Assembly: GCA_964590255.1 (NCBI GenBank)
Contig: CAZPYA010000064.1
Span: 1-31,764, forward strand
DNA length: 31,764 nt
Origin: JAKIYB01 sp964590255
GTDB lineage: Bacteria; Armatimonadota; Hebobacteria; CAIYQO01
Direction of reading: 5' to 3'
This document shows positions 16,501-25,098 of this stretch, piece after piece (position 1 is the first letter of the stretch; each line of letters opens with the position of its first letter). The notes under the pieces were generated by a model that made no database searches, had not been told where the DNA came from, and worked only from the letters and a program-made list of their open reading frames with translations. A program made the translations under genes and the position numbers.

Positions 16501-17022
16501 TGGGGCAACACCTGGCACCCCAGCACCGAGCAGAATCAGTTCCGTAAGGCGCAGGGGAAGGGGTATGAGGAACGCCAGCACATTTTGCGCCTGCGCGGGC
16601 AGGATCGCATGCGCGTGATCATGCTGCCCTATCGCAAGGGCGAGAAACCGAACCTTTGCACCGTGGAACAGCACGACGGCGCGACGATGATCCGCATGGA
16701 TATGCGCACCCTCGTGTTGTTTGATCACGGATATGCCAGTGAAGTGATGCAGGCGCAGGGATTCCGGCGCAGTCTGACAGCCTTCGGCGCTGAACTGGTA
16801 GAGGCGCTGGAGATGCGCATCGCCGGTGGCCCCGCGGAACTGCTCATGACCCATGCTGGTGGCACGTTCACCGCCACCGGCCCAGCCGGCGACCGCACCG
16901 TCACTTTGCCGAAGGGCTGGAAGTTCGCTGCCGACCCGGCCGTCAGCAAAGTCGGCAACGAATGGACGGTGAAATACGGCGGTCACACGCCGCTTCTGGT
17001 GAAGGTCGAACCCGTCAGTTGA
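13534..17022 (+). CDS. Large secreted heparinase II/III-like polysaccharide lyase
   Basis: This 1162-residue protein starts with a clear signal peptide (MYRYLIALVTLLTAVMAIAA). The start at 13534 is preferred over the upstream ATG at 13378 because of this and because AGAGG lies at 13522-13526. A beta-rich N-terminal part (about 25-440) is followed by an alpha/alpha-toroid (about 480-740) and a C-terminal beta-sandwich. The sandwich begins with His782-x-His784-x-Asp786-x-Gly788 and then 'LVIYALGAPLLLDFGSMYY'. This His/Asp pattern, with the following strands, is the hallmark of the heparinase II/III beta domain shared by PL12, PL15, PL17 and PL21 lyases. It would cleave acidic polysaccharide outside the cytoplasm. 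The precise polymer is unknown, and the protein is much longer than typical lyases (600-800 residues). Confidence 0.8.
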   Translation: MYRYLIALVTLLTAVMAIAAPPKPLATFTLHEDFGVSHPEQIVYTATLPKVKAAEVMVLDDKEKPAQFQLMRDGRIALRTDLPAGMTKTWRLVAGKAPFIPGVQVVETPEGYVIANEVIAIRVPKVAADLAKTPAPIQGLRFQDGTWTAVGPNYMARPATSMTVEFLERGPLVTRVKIGYVFATGPLHSHLNSPDYPDVPAGDRPYSTTIEVHAGQPSITFEEACETEISYKVDITNGLTPDTGQYRGHHANTVDEGMDPDGKVYQYGGNVRHDALVNLKYEGKGKDRWSGTTYPYMSHWDPWAVSTGFYWFLYDSRPNGTDNLFGIFAGPASRLINPGLTGVSFDTNLVDGQPRAGLQVRFQRLMPTQYYTTHMRFGWGIYLGKKSVDVKPPFQVQGINTQMNLRSGVNLNTLSKLPVDFPDPKEGYGGLYAPVTSWKGVAEGLRDERKAGGKTFYGQQYNANPYFQPILDFWADPGEATATKAVGVVTGFAKSYLNTLVNGEGIYEHSTHYFMGASGMSAYVNWADLLLASEHLPAAQKAKLKQASALFATMLWNHDVTPMQPNCGMNWGPANMASMWLGTRFTFTLFLSNHPIFAKEVENVRKEALNLLKDYTNEAGACSASAHYTGASMVPILNLLQQMQRRGVMDAFATEKRLTDYAEWEMQLLTPPEVRFGGLRKIVAVGDGSTEQNVRIGQIGTGFAKANPALSARLMGAWQGMGKPQDNFYGASMLKIDATLPATSPKLGNAQFDGWMSVLRHGWETKDETSIHFVNGDYLTDHRHNDQGQLVIYALGAPLLLDFGSMYYPRPSGAYMHSMALPESLLGFKWDADRVPLDKPGENYSIWLGQTVGTPLLSFTESASASATFGRGKERAMIWQRTVRNLHPDPAHPVIVIEDVFGNALAGKPVINTFTMMAQGAVQTPTGPQTPREPLHTPDQNTTPDKLPSAGPAFPLAAGLNKFAFTGQWLIDWELYTDAPAAMQASIGHWGNTWHPSTEQNQFRKAQGKGYEERQHILRLRGQDRMRVIMLPYRKGEKPNLCTVEQHDGATMIRMDMRTLVLFDHGYASEVMQAQGFRRSLTAFGAELVEALEMRIAGGPAELLMTHAGGTFTATGPAGDRTVTLPKGWKFAADPAVSKVGNEWTVKYGGHTPLLVKVEPVS

Positions 17023-17054
17023 AGTGAAACGTAGGCGATTGCCGCGAGTCAGGG

Positions 17055-17083
17055 TATAATAGGGAGATATTGAAGCGCTTTAA
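17055..17083 (+). promoter_or_regulatory. -10 box and LacI-type operator before the TIM-barrel hydrolase
   Basis: A perfect TATAAT lies at 17055-17060 with only a weak -35 region. Ten bases further is TTGAAGCGCTTTAA (17070-17083), a palindrome with one mismatched pair and the central CG and AAnCGnTT core typical of LacI/CcpA-family operators. It covers the first transcribed bases, a position where a repressor would block initiation. No LacI gene is in the window. Confidence 0.65.
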
Positions 17084-17097
17084 CCCCGGGGATTATT

Positions 17098-19938
17098 ATG
17101 AATGTGCAACTGCGTCTCGCGCTCATTAGCCTCGTGCTGCTGGCATTAGCCCTCGTCGCCGCCGCCGCCCCGGCGCCGGTGGTGGCCAATGCAGCGACGT
17201 CAAAGGCCTACATCACCAAAGCGCTGGCGGCCGGGCGCTGCTGGGCGGTGGATACCGAGGTGGACAAAGACGGCGGCCTGCTCACCGGCGCGCCGGAGGC
17301 GCCGCTGATGCCGGGGCGCTACCGTCTGCACGTGCTGCTCGCGCGCGCGCCCCTTGGCGATCTGTATAGTAACGCCATCGAGGTGACGATCAACATCGGC
17401 AATGCGGAATGCGTGGTCAATCCACTGCTCTATGCGCTCCCCAATGAGTTCATCGATGTGCCTGTGGATTTCACCGTCGGCGCGGGGCATCGCGACGCCG
17501 GCTACACCGTTCGCTGGCGCGTTTCGCCAGAGGCGAAGAAGCTGCTCAAGGTCGCCGGGCCCGCCGCGGAAACCGGCCCTGGCGACGAGGACGACCTGGG
17601 CGATAATCTGGTGAATCGCCCGCCCACCGCCGCCGATGGTACCATCGCCATCAGGAACCTGGCCAAACTGCCGTATAACCTGGCCGTGTGCGGTGTGCAC
17701 ATCGAGCGATTGAGTCCGGTCACGCTCGCCGTGCAGACCGATAAAATCATCTACAAACCTGGCGAGACGGGCACGGCGACGGTGACGGCGACTAATCCTG
17801 GCGATACCCCCATCACGGTGACGCTGAACGTGGAGCTCATCGCCGGTGTAGAGGGACGCAATACCATTGCCACGCCTAAAATCGACCTGCCCGCCGGCAG
17901 CAGTAAAACCTGGACGGGAACCTTTACCACGACAGGCATGCGCTGGGGCGCCGAAGTGCGCGCGTCGGCGGCCGACAGCGCGGACGGCGCGCGCGCCGTC
18001 TTCGCCGTGACGAATAACCTGTTCGAGGTGGCCATGCTCGCAGCCCAGTCCGCCGATCTCTATCTCGATTGGAAGAAGCCGGGCAACGCCGACGCGCATG
18101 TGCAAAAGTGGCGCGATGACGGCTTCACTGGTTGCGAATGCTTCTTTTGGGCGCCGTGCGACTTCGGCGACTTCACACCGGACATCGAGGACTTCTTCAG
18201 CGGGCAGACGCAATACACGAATTCCCGCGCTGGGACAAAAGCACTGCTGGATGCCTTGCATGCGCGCGGCATGGTCGGCACCGTCTACTCCAACCTCTGG
18301 GGCACCGACGGCTGGTCCGGCTTCGAGATCCTGCGCAAGCACCCGGAGTGGTTTCAGCCCGGCGTGCAGTATGCCTCCGATCACATGGAATTCTGGCGAT
18401 TGATGGAGGAGAAGAAAGTCACCACCATGCACCAGTGGTGCGAGACATCGCTCATCCAGGATCCGAAAATCACCCCCGGCGCCATCGATCTGCACGCCAA
18501 TGAACTCATTGCAAGTCACCGGCAATTCGGCTGGGATGCCGTGCGCTATGACTCGTACTACAGCACCGCCTGGACGAAGTGGGCGACGCGCAAAACCCGT
18601 GATCAGGTGAACGCCGTCGCGCCCGGTTTCCAATTCGGCTACAACACCTTTCCCGGCTCTGATGCGAAGGCCGGCGCGCTGGATGCCATGTATGACGGCG
18701 GCGGCATGGCGATGCTGGAATATATTCGCCAGGACACCTATCCCAGGCTGTGCGACTATGCCGGACAATTGCTCTACTGCCGCGATATCGTCTGGCCCTC
18801 CGGTGGGCAGATTGGGCCGCTGTATCATCCACCAGCGCCACAGGATACCAAAACGACGACGGCCACCGACATTGACGCCATCTACGTTTCCGCTGCCATT
18901 CTCGCCACCGGTGGGCATCCGTATTATCATCCGCTGGAACATGCGGTGGGGCGCTTCAACCGTTTCGCGCTACGCTACAGCGAGTATTTGTGGAACAACC
19001 GCATGCGCACGCTGAAAAATCCCGCGGCGGTGGTCAGCTTCGGCAACGGCGCCAAACCATTCATGTGGGAAGCATTGGCGCAGACCGGCACGCTGGATGG
19101 GCAGCGCCGCCGCCTCACCCTGCATCTGCTCAACGCCGACCCGAACTATAAGCTCTTCACTAACCTGACGCAGAAGATCCCCCCGCCAATGCGCAACCTG
19201 CCGATTACCCTCAATCTGCCGGCTGGCGCGCAGGTGACCGGCGCGTGGAACCTCTGCCCGACGCCCGATGCCCGTCATGAGGGCCTGCCCGTGCAGACGT
19301 CCGGCGGCGCGGTGACGTTCACCGTGCCGGAAGTGCGCTTTTGGAACGTCATCGTCGTCGAATATTCCTCGCCGCAGCCGCTGGACGAAAAGCCGACGAT
19401 GCGCGAGATCGCCGCGACGTGCATCCAGGAGTGGCATGTCGCCGGCCCCTTCCCGAACCCCGGCGAAAAGTGCGAGGGATTCGATGCCGTCTATCCGCCG
19501 GAAAAAGGCGTCGACCTCACCGCCACCTATGTTGGCATGAATAACGCGAAAGTTGCCTGGCGGCGTACCCGCACGGCCGGCGAGTTGCCGCTCGGGCCGG
19601 GTGCCATCGATTTCATCAAGTATTTCCCACCCGGCAATAACATGTGCGCCTATGCCTACACCACCATCACCGTCGATCGCGACCGCGACGTCATGCTCCT
19701 TGCCGGCAGCGACGACACCCTGCAGATATGGCTCAACGGCGCCCCCGTCCATGCCAACCGCGCCTTCCGCGCCGCCGACCTGGACAGCGACCGCGTGCCG
19801 GTGACGCTGAAGAAAGGCGTCAACTCCCTGCTGGTCAAAGTCTGCTCCGGCTGGGGCGGCTGGGAATTCGTTCTCCGCGTCACCGACAAAACCGGCTTGC
19901 CGCTGCTCGATGGAGTGCAATATGGCTTCGAAAAATAA
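17098..19938 (+). CDS. Large secreted TIM-barrel glycoside hydrolase-like protein (GH66- or amylase-clan-like)
   Basis: This 946-residue protein begins with a signal peptide ending near 'LALVAAAAPA'. Residues 30-300 form beta-sandwich modules, including an Ig-like one beginning near 'VQTDKIIYKPGETG'. A TIM barrel follows (about 320-690). Its strand 'FGWDAVRYDSYY' has Asp480 and Asp485, resembling the 'G.D..R.D' nucleophile strand of GH66, GH31, GH36 and GH13 enzymes; a late-barrel 'GGHPYYH' is a possible substrate-contacting loop. After a beta domain, the last 150 residues form a jelly-roll module ('WHVAGPFPN', 'LQIWLNGAPVHANRAF', 'VTLKKGVNSLLVKVCSGWGGWEF'). The family cannot be fixed; an alpha-glucan or other alpha-glycoside is a guess. 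A LacI-type operator precedes it, and its end overlaps the next gene by 17 bases. Confidence 0.75.
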   Translation: MNVQLRLALISLVLLALALVAAAAPAPVVANAATSKAYITKALAAGRCWAVDTEVDKDGGLLTGAPEAPLMPGRYRLHVLLARAPLGDLYSNAIEVTINIGNAECVVNPLLYALPNEFIDVPVDFTVGAGHRDAGYTVRWRVSPEAKKLLKVAGPAAETGPGDEDDLGDNLVNRPPTAADGTIAIRNLAKLPYNLAVCGVHIERLSPVTLAVQTDKIIYKPGETGTATVTATNPGDTPITVTLNVELIAGVEGRNTIATPKIDLPAGSSKTWTGTFTTTGMRWGAEVRASAADSADGARAVFAVTNNLFEVAMLAAQSADLYLDWKKPGNADAHVQKWRDDGFTGCECFFWAPCDFGDFTPDIEDFFSGQTQYTNSRAGTKALLDALHARGMVGTVYSNLWGTDGWSGFEILRKHPEWFQPGVQYASDHMEFWRLMEEKKVTTMHQWCETSLIQDPKITPGAIDLHANELIASHRQFGWDAVRYDSYYSTAWTKWATRKTRDQVNAVAPGFQFGYNTFPGSDAKAGALDAMYDGGGMAMLEYIRQDTYPRLCDYAGQLLYCRDIVWPSGGQIGPLYHPPAPQDTKTTTATDIDAIYVSAAILATGGHPYYHPLEHAVGRFNRFALRYSEYLWNNRMRTLKNPAAVVSFGNGAKPFMWEALAQTGTLDGQRRRLTLHLLNADPNYKLFTNLTQKIPPPMRNLPITLNLPAGAQVTGAWNLCPTPDARHEGLPVQTSGGAVTFTVPEVRFWNVIVVEYSSPQPLDEKPTMREIAATCIQEWHVAGPFPNPGEKCEGFDAVYPPEKGVDLTATYVGMNNAKVAWRRTRTAGELPLGPGAIDFIKYFPPGNNMCAYAYTTITVDRDRDVMLLAGSDDTLQIWLNGAPVHANRAFRAADLDSDRVPVTLKKGVNSLLVKVCSGWGGWEFVLRVTDKTGLPLLDGVQYGFEK

Positions 19939-21712
19939 CGGTCTGTGGTTCGTGCTCTTGCTCGGTTTGCTGTGCATCTTGCCTGCGGTCGCCGCCGATG
20001 ACGATGAAGCCGTCAAACTCGGCCTCAAGTCCCCGGCGGAATGGCGCTTCCCCGCTGCCCAGCCGCTGCAGGTGTGGGCGGTGCGCGGCCTGTGGTACGA
20101 GCAGTATGCGCTGGATCGCGCGCTGGCGCGGGTGGGGGGCTGCGCGGAGACCTCGAGCTGGGTGCAGGGCAATTGGCTGCGCTGGCATGCGCCGAATACC
20201 CACGATGACATGATGCGCTATCATCTGGCGATCATCGCCAATACGAATGGCGGCGCTTTCAGTTGCGGCGGCCATCCCGCGCTGCGGCGGGTGCTGCTGA
20301 AGGATTTCGTCCGCAACGGCGGCAGCGCGCTCTTCCTCGGCGGCTATTTAGCTTTCGGGCCGGAATACCGCGGCACCGCGCTGGAGGAGATGGCGCCGGT
20401 AACGTATTCTGACAAGCGCGACCTGGTGATGGCGGCGGACGGTCTGCCTCTCGCCGCCGGCCCCGACGCCTTGAAAGGCTTCGCAAAGTTGAACTGGACG
20501 GCGGCACCACGCGTCTACTGGACGCACGCCGTGACGCCGAAGCCGGGGGCAAAGGTGCTGCTCACTGCCGGCGGCAAGCCGTTGCTAGTCGCCTGGCAAT
20601 ATGGCAAGGGGCGGGTGGCCGTGTTCGCCGGCAGTGTGATGGGCGATCCGAAGGCCGGGCAACTACCCTTCTGGGCGTGGGACGGCTGGCCGGCGGCGAT
20701 GGCGGAAACTATCGCCTGGCTCACCGACGCGCCGGAGCGCCCCACCGGCGACAAGGCTGACTACACAAAACAGCTCAATGCCACGCTGACCAAAGCCGGT
20801 GGCAAGGAAGACGTGGAGCGCAAGGTGATGAGCCAGTATCTGCGCCTCTGCGCCGATGCGGCGTCGGCAAGCGCGCTGCTGGAGGCACTCGCCGGCGTGG
20901 CCTGGGATTTGTCGCTGGATGACGCCGACGCGTATTATGTCCGCGTGCTGCCGTATGGCATGGAATGTGCTGACCTTGCCGAAGCGCTGGTGCAGAGCGG
21001 ACGCACGCAAAAGATCATGCTCGGCCTGCGATTGAAAGGCCTGGCGAAGACGCAGGACGCAAAGGTACTACTACTCGACGCCCTCAAACGCGGGGTGGTA
21101 GAGGTGGAGGACGCCGAGGAGATGGACGCCCCCGGCGAAGACGCCGACTACCGCGCCTACGCCTTCCGCCTGGCGGCGCTGGAAGGGCTGGGCAATTTGG
21201 GCGACGCCTCCGTGCTGCCTGTCCTGCGCGCGGCAGTGAAGCAATATGAGAAATACCGACTGCGCCGCGCCGATTTCCCGAAAGAGGTGCCGCGCGAGAA
21301 TGAGTTGTACCAGGCCGCCGTCCTCGCCGCCTTGCGCTGCGGCGCCCCGGAGGCTGCCGGCCCCGCCGTCGACATGCTCATGCAGAACCGCTACACGCTG
21401 GTGAATATGATGTTCGCCGCGTTCTCCGACGGAAAAGGCCCGCAGGCAGAAGCCTTGCGCGCCAAAGCCCAGCGCGCGTACAACCGCCTGCAGGCCCGTC
21501 AGCTTCTCGCGTATAGCCGCCTCGCCGGTATGCCCACCGCGTCGCTTTCCGCCCTCGCCATACGCCTCGCCGCCGAAGACGACCCCTGGGTCACCCCATT
21601 GGCTTTCGGCGCCTTCGGCAAAGGTTTTGGCGCGAAGGTGCCCGCCGATATCCTGGCCATATTGAGAGGCGCAACAGTTCCCGCCGTCGCCGATCTGTCG
21701 CTGATGCCGTAA
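19922..21712 (+). CDS. Secreted GATase-like (PF07090-type) protein with C-terminal HEAT-like repeats
   Basis: This 596-residue protein starts with a signal peptide (hydrophobic 'LWFVLLLGLLCILPAVAA'). ATG at 19922 has GGAG at 19912-19915 and lies inside the previous gene, overlapping it by 17 bases; ATG at 19910 is less well placed. Residues about 45-275 resemble the putative glutamine amidotransferase-like fold PF07090, with 'FVRNGGSALFLGGYLAFG' and 'YGKGRVAVFAGSVMGDP'. These domains usually bind rather than hydrolyse. The second half (about 300-590) is helical, with Leu/Ala-rich repeats such as 'YAFRLAALEGLGNLGDASVLPVLRA' cut into HEAT-like pairs. The overlap implies coupled expression with the hydrolase. 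A scaffold or ligand-binding partner is inferred. Confidence 0.72.
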   Translation: MASKNNGLWFVLLLGLLCILPAVAADDDEAVKLGLKSPAEWRFPAAQPLQVWAVRGLWYEQYALDRALARVGGCAETSSWVQGNWLRWHAPNTHDDMMRYHLAIIANTNGGAFSCGGHPALRRVLLKDFVRNGGSALFLGGYLAFGPEYRGTALEEMAPVTYSDKRDLVMAADGLPLAAGPDALKGFAKLNWTAAPRVYWTHAVTPKPGAKVLLTAGGKPLLVAWQYGKGRVAVFAGSVMGDPKAGQLPFWAWDGWPAAMAETIAWLTDAPERPTGDKADYTKQLNATLTKAGGKEDVERKVMSQYLRLCADAASASALLEALAGVAWDLSLDDADAYYVRVLPYGMECADLAEALVQSGRTQKIMLGLRLKGLAKTQDAKVLLLDALKRGVVEVEDAEEMDAPGEDADYRAYAFRLAALEGLGNLGDASVLPVLRAAVKQYEKYRLRRADFPKEVPRENELYQAAVLAALRCGAPEAAGPAVDMLMQNRYTLVNMMFAAFSDGKGPQAEALRAKAQRAYNRLQARQLLAYSRLAGMPTASLSALAIRLAAEDDPWVTPLAFGAFGKGFGAKVPADILAILRGATVPAVADLSLMP

Positions 21713-21753
21713 TTGGCCCCGTTAAAGCGCGAGACATGTCGGGGACGCAGGCG

Positions 21754-24700
21754 TTATTTCATAGACGCCGGCACCGCCGGCGTCGCCAGCGTCAGCTTGC
21801 GCGCCTTCGCTCCTTCGTCGACATTGCGGAAGATCAGCGTTTTGCCGCCGACCATCATCCGGTCTTCGACGCGCGTGCCGTCGCCGTTCAAGCGAAGGAA
21901 CGCGACCTGCGCGTCCGTTTCAAACGGGCCGGCGGTGATAGTGCCGCCGGTATTGTTCAGGCAGACCCAGTGTTCCATGCGGATGCGGTTATTCGGGTCG
22001 GTTTCGGTGATGACTTTCAGCACCGTCACCTGTTCGTCATCACGGATCGTCTCAATGTAGGGGGCATATTTCGCCTCCGCCGGTGGAACCAGCAACTCCT
22101 TCGGCGCCAGCATCGGCCCGTGCGGCAGCAACACGGAGGTGAAGGTGATCTCCTGGCCCGGACGTGTCATCCCCGCCCACGATTGACGCAGGCGAATAGG
22201 CATCTGCCGGTAGGGATTTTCGGCGTAGCTGTCGCTCACCGTGTGCTTGCGCTCCGGTCGCGGCGTGAAATACACCAGCAGGTCCCACGGCGGGTTGAAG
22301 AACGACTGCACTCCGCGTCCCAGCCCCAGGCCGGTGAAATACATCTCCTCGATGTAGGCGTTGAACCAGTGGTCGCCGCACTGCGGCCCCAGGTCGCGCA
22401 CCTGGAAGCAGGGGCCCAGCCGCACCTTCATCGTGGCGTCGAACTTCGCGCGATCCTTCACGACCACGAAGCCGGTCTTCGCGAAGAGAATGTCGCGGGT
22501 GTAGGTGACCGGCAATTCCTGATAAGCCGTCGTCGTCACCCGCGCGACCGCGCAGGCGCCGTCGTCCACCAGCAGCGGCGGGGCCACCGTCACCGGCTGC
22601 GGCGCGGCGGGTACGCCGTCCAGGTCCTCGATCCAGAGGATATTCTGGTACGGCGGCGACTGCTCGTAGTATCCCTGCCCGGCGAGGAGGACACTGTCGT
22701 GCTGCATCAGCGTGACGAGATTGCCCGGCAGCGAGCCGCCGTGCCCGCCCATCGGCAGCAACTCGACCATGCCCCACATGCCGCGGGGGTCGTTGCCAGA
22801 GGTGAGCAGCATTTTGTCGGGAATCCACCCTTTCGGCACCATCATCACCGAGTTCATGCCCGGCGACGCCGTCATCAGTTCCGGCGGGGTGGGCACGATT
22901 GGCCGTCGCCATGTCAGCCGGCTCTGGGCGGGGGCGGGTTGCGGCGTCACTGCTTCGTCGGCGAAGTAATAGCCCATCAGGAACTGATTCTTCATATTGT
23001 CCGCGGGCAGGTGATACTGACCCGGGTCGTTATAGAGGTAGTTATACAGGTATTCCGCTACCCGGTGGGCGGTCCAGCGGAAGCGTCCGTCCTTCGTTAG
23101 CGCGCCCATCAGCTCGAAAGTCCAGATAGCCTGCCCGATGGACGGCCAGCCGCTGTCCGCGCCGAAAGTGGGCATGGCGCCGCTGGGCGAGATCGTCTCA
23201 GCATACCGGGCAATGGCCTTCGCGTAGCCCGGATTCGCGGTGAGTTTGGTCAGGTCGCCCTGATGATAATAGATCGCCAGCGCATAGCCGAACCAACCCC
23301 AGTTGTAGCCGGAGGAGGCGTCGTCATCGTCACCCATCGCTTCGAGAATCTTCGCGTGGAAGTCGGTGTAGACGACGATGCGCGGATCCACCGGTTTACC
23401 GTCTTCCTCGGCGATTTGCCGGGCGACCTTCTGAATACAGTAGCGGTCCCAGATGCGGTTGTGCGTGCCGGATTCGCTGAACTGATAGATATCCGGCTTC
23501 GCGGCGAAGGCGTAGAACATCGCCCGGTAGCGTTTTTCGGCGTCCGGCGGCGCCCAGGGGCTTTTCGGGTCCTTCAGCCAGGTGTAGTAACGGAAAGCAG
23601 CATAACTCATCAGGCGGAAGCCGTCCGGCTGGCCGCGCGTCAGCTCGTAGTCCATCAGGTCGCGGCCGAGCGCGATCCACGACGCGTCGCCGGTGACCTT
23701 GTGCGCCGCCAGCACCTGCAGCAGGTAGCCATATCCCCACGGGCTCTTTGTCTCGATTTGCTGGCGAACAATCGCCGCCATGCCGGGGAGACTGTAGCGC
23801 TGGATAAATGGCAGGTAGTCCTCGCGACTTTTCACGAAGCCGTGTTTGATGAGCCCGCGCGCATGCAGGTCGAAGGTGTTGTGCGCCAGGCGTGACGGCC
23901 GCATGTGATGCAACTCGCCGAGTGGCGCCTGCACCACCGGCGGTTCCGGCGCCGGCGCGGTGACGCGCAGCGGCTGACGGGCAATGACGGCAGGTCCACA
24001 ACCGTTGGAGAGCAGTGCTTCGACGGTATACATGCCTGGCTTGCTGATCTCGCCGGCGGCGAAGCTCTGCAGCGTGATGCCGGACATGCCCGCCGGGGTG
24101 CTCATGGCCAGCTTGCGGGTGAGGACGACCTTTCCGGCCGCATCTTTGACGCGCAGCGCTGATACCATGATTTGGCCGATGCGCGCGTCGACGGTGAGCC
24201 GCGCGACCCACGGCACGGCGGTGGTCACTTCGTCGCTGGAGATGCTGATCTCGCCGACCGCGTCGGGACGGTCGCTCAGGCGGAAGACCGGATAGGTCTT
24301 CATGCCAGCGAGCATGCCCCAACCGAGCTGCTTCAACGGCTGGCCGGGATCCATGTCCGGTAGCATGAAGGCGATAAAGAGGCGTTCGCCGATGCGCGGG
24401 GTGAAGCCGACATCGCTCCATGGAATGGCCGCTTCTACCGCATAACCGGTCGGGGTGTCCGTCACCGCCCATTTCGTATTGCGCGTCACTTTCCAGTGCA
24501 TGTCTTTGGCATTCAGCACCGCGGTGTTGGGGATGAGGCCACCCCGGGCGTTGGGCGCCATCGGCGCGTAGCGCAGGCCCAGCGTCACGTCCGTGCTGTA
24601 GGGATTGTTGCGTATCATCGGCTGGCGATACGAATTCATGTTGATCATCACCGAGTCGCAGCCCCACGGCGCCGGGCCTTCGTTGCCCTGGCTGTCCGGC

Positions 24701-25026
24701 TTGCAGCCCAGCAGGTGGTCATCGGTGATCTGGCCGGCGACGTAGAAATACGTGTCGTCCCACGCCACCGCCACGCGGCCGCTGATATCCGTCGGGCCGC
24801 CGATGGGGCAGGAGGGATCGACGTAATGCTTGATGAGCGGATTGGCGGTGTCAGCGGGATTGATGACGATCGGAGTGGCGGCCATGTCCCACTCGTTCAA
24901 CTGGCCGTCCACGACGATGGGCGTTTTCGACCGAAGGATCAAGTGCTGGGGTGGCGTAGGTACCATCTCGGCATACGCGAAGGCTGCAAGCAGCAACACT
25001 AGGACGGACAGCACGGATCGCGGCAT
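21754..25026 (-). CDS. Secreted CBM9-like plus alpha/alpha-toroid protein
   Basis: This 1090-residue protein begins with a signal peptide cleaved near Ala-Tyr-Ala (residue 19). A CBM9-like (DOMON-type) domain covers about 30-245, with 'VDGQLNEW' near 39-46, 'AVAWDDTYFYVAGQITDD' and 'DSVMINMN', the usual sugar-binding sandwich signature. A second beta module precedes an alpha/alpha-toroid (about 390-700), with 'SESGTHNRIWDRYCIQK' and 'ASSGYNWGWFGYALAIYYH'. The C-terminal 380 residues are beta-rich and resemble a supersandwich of polysaccharide lyases. A lyase role is plausible, but no catalytic His or Tyr can be assigned with certainty. The Shine-Dalgarno site AAAGGAGAG (25039-25031) fixes the start. 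The gene converges on its left neighbour and is divergent from the DUF1444-like gene. Confidence 0.75.
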   Translation of the reverse strand: MPRSVLSVLVLLLAAFAYAEMVPTPPQHLILRSKTPIVVDGQLNEWDMAATPIVINPADTANPLIKHYVDPSCPIGGPTDISGRVAVAWDDTYFYVAGQITDDHLLGCKPDSQGNEGPAPWGCDSVMINMNSYRQPMIRNNPYSTDVTLGLRYAPMAPNARGGLIPNTAVLNAKDMHWKVTRNTKWAVTDTPTGYAVEAAIPWSDVGFTPRIGERLFIAFMLPDMDPGQPLKQLGWGMLAGMKTYPVFRLSDRPDAVGEISISSDEVTTAVPWVARLTVDARIGQIMVSALRVKDAAGKVVLTRKLAMSTPAGMSGITLQSFAAGEISKPGMYTVEALLSNGCGPAVIARQPLRVTAPAPEPPVVQAPLGELHHMRPSRLAHNTFDLHARGLIKHGFVKSREDYLPFIQRYSLPGMAAIVRQQIETKSPWGYGYLLQVLAAHKVTGDASWIALGRDLMDYELTRGQPDGFRLMSYAAFRYYTWLKDPKSPWAPPDAEKRYRAMFYAFAAKPDIYQFSESGTHNRIWDRYCIQKVARQIAEEDGKPVDPRIVVYTDFHAKILEAMGDDDDASSGYNWGWFGYALAIYYHQGDLTKLTANPGYAKAIARYAETISPSGAMPTFGADSGWPSIGQAIWTFELMGALTKDGRFRWTAHRVAEYLYNYLYNDPGQYHLPADNMKNQFLMGYYFADEAVTPQPAPAQSRLTWRRPIVPTPPELMTASPGMNSVMMVPKGWIPDKMLLTSGNDPRGMWGMVELLPMGGHGGSLPGNLVTLMQHDSVLLAGQGYYEQSPPYQNILWIEDLDGVPAAPQPVTVAPPLLVDDGACAVARVTTTAYQELPVTYTRDILFAKTGFVVVKDRAKFDATMKVRLGPCFQVRDLGPQCGDHWFNAYIEEMYFTGLGLGRGVQSFFNPPWDLLVYFTPRPERKHTVSDSYAENPYRQMPIRLRQSWAGMTRPGQEITFTSVLLPHGPMLAPKELLVPPAEAKYAPYIETIRDDEQVTVLKVITETDPNNRIRMEHWVCLNNTGGTITAGPFETDAQVAFLRLNGDGTRVEDRMMVGGKTLIFRNVDEGAKARKLTLATPAVPASMK

Positions 25027-25098
25027 GGCACTCTCCTTTCGAGAGCCGTCAGGATAGATGAGCTATGTAACGGTGAAGGAAGCGGTGACCTGAATATC

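Noticed and set aside
17200..18942. Minus-strand open frame (580 codons) opposite the TIM-barrel hydrolase
   Set aside because: Same type of shadow; composition is abnormal and the plus-strand protein has a signal peptide, modules and a ribosome site region.
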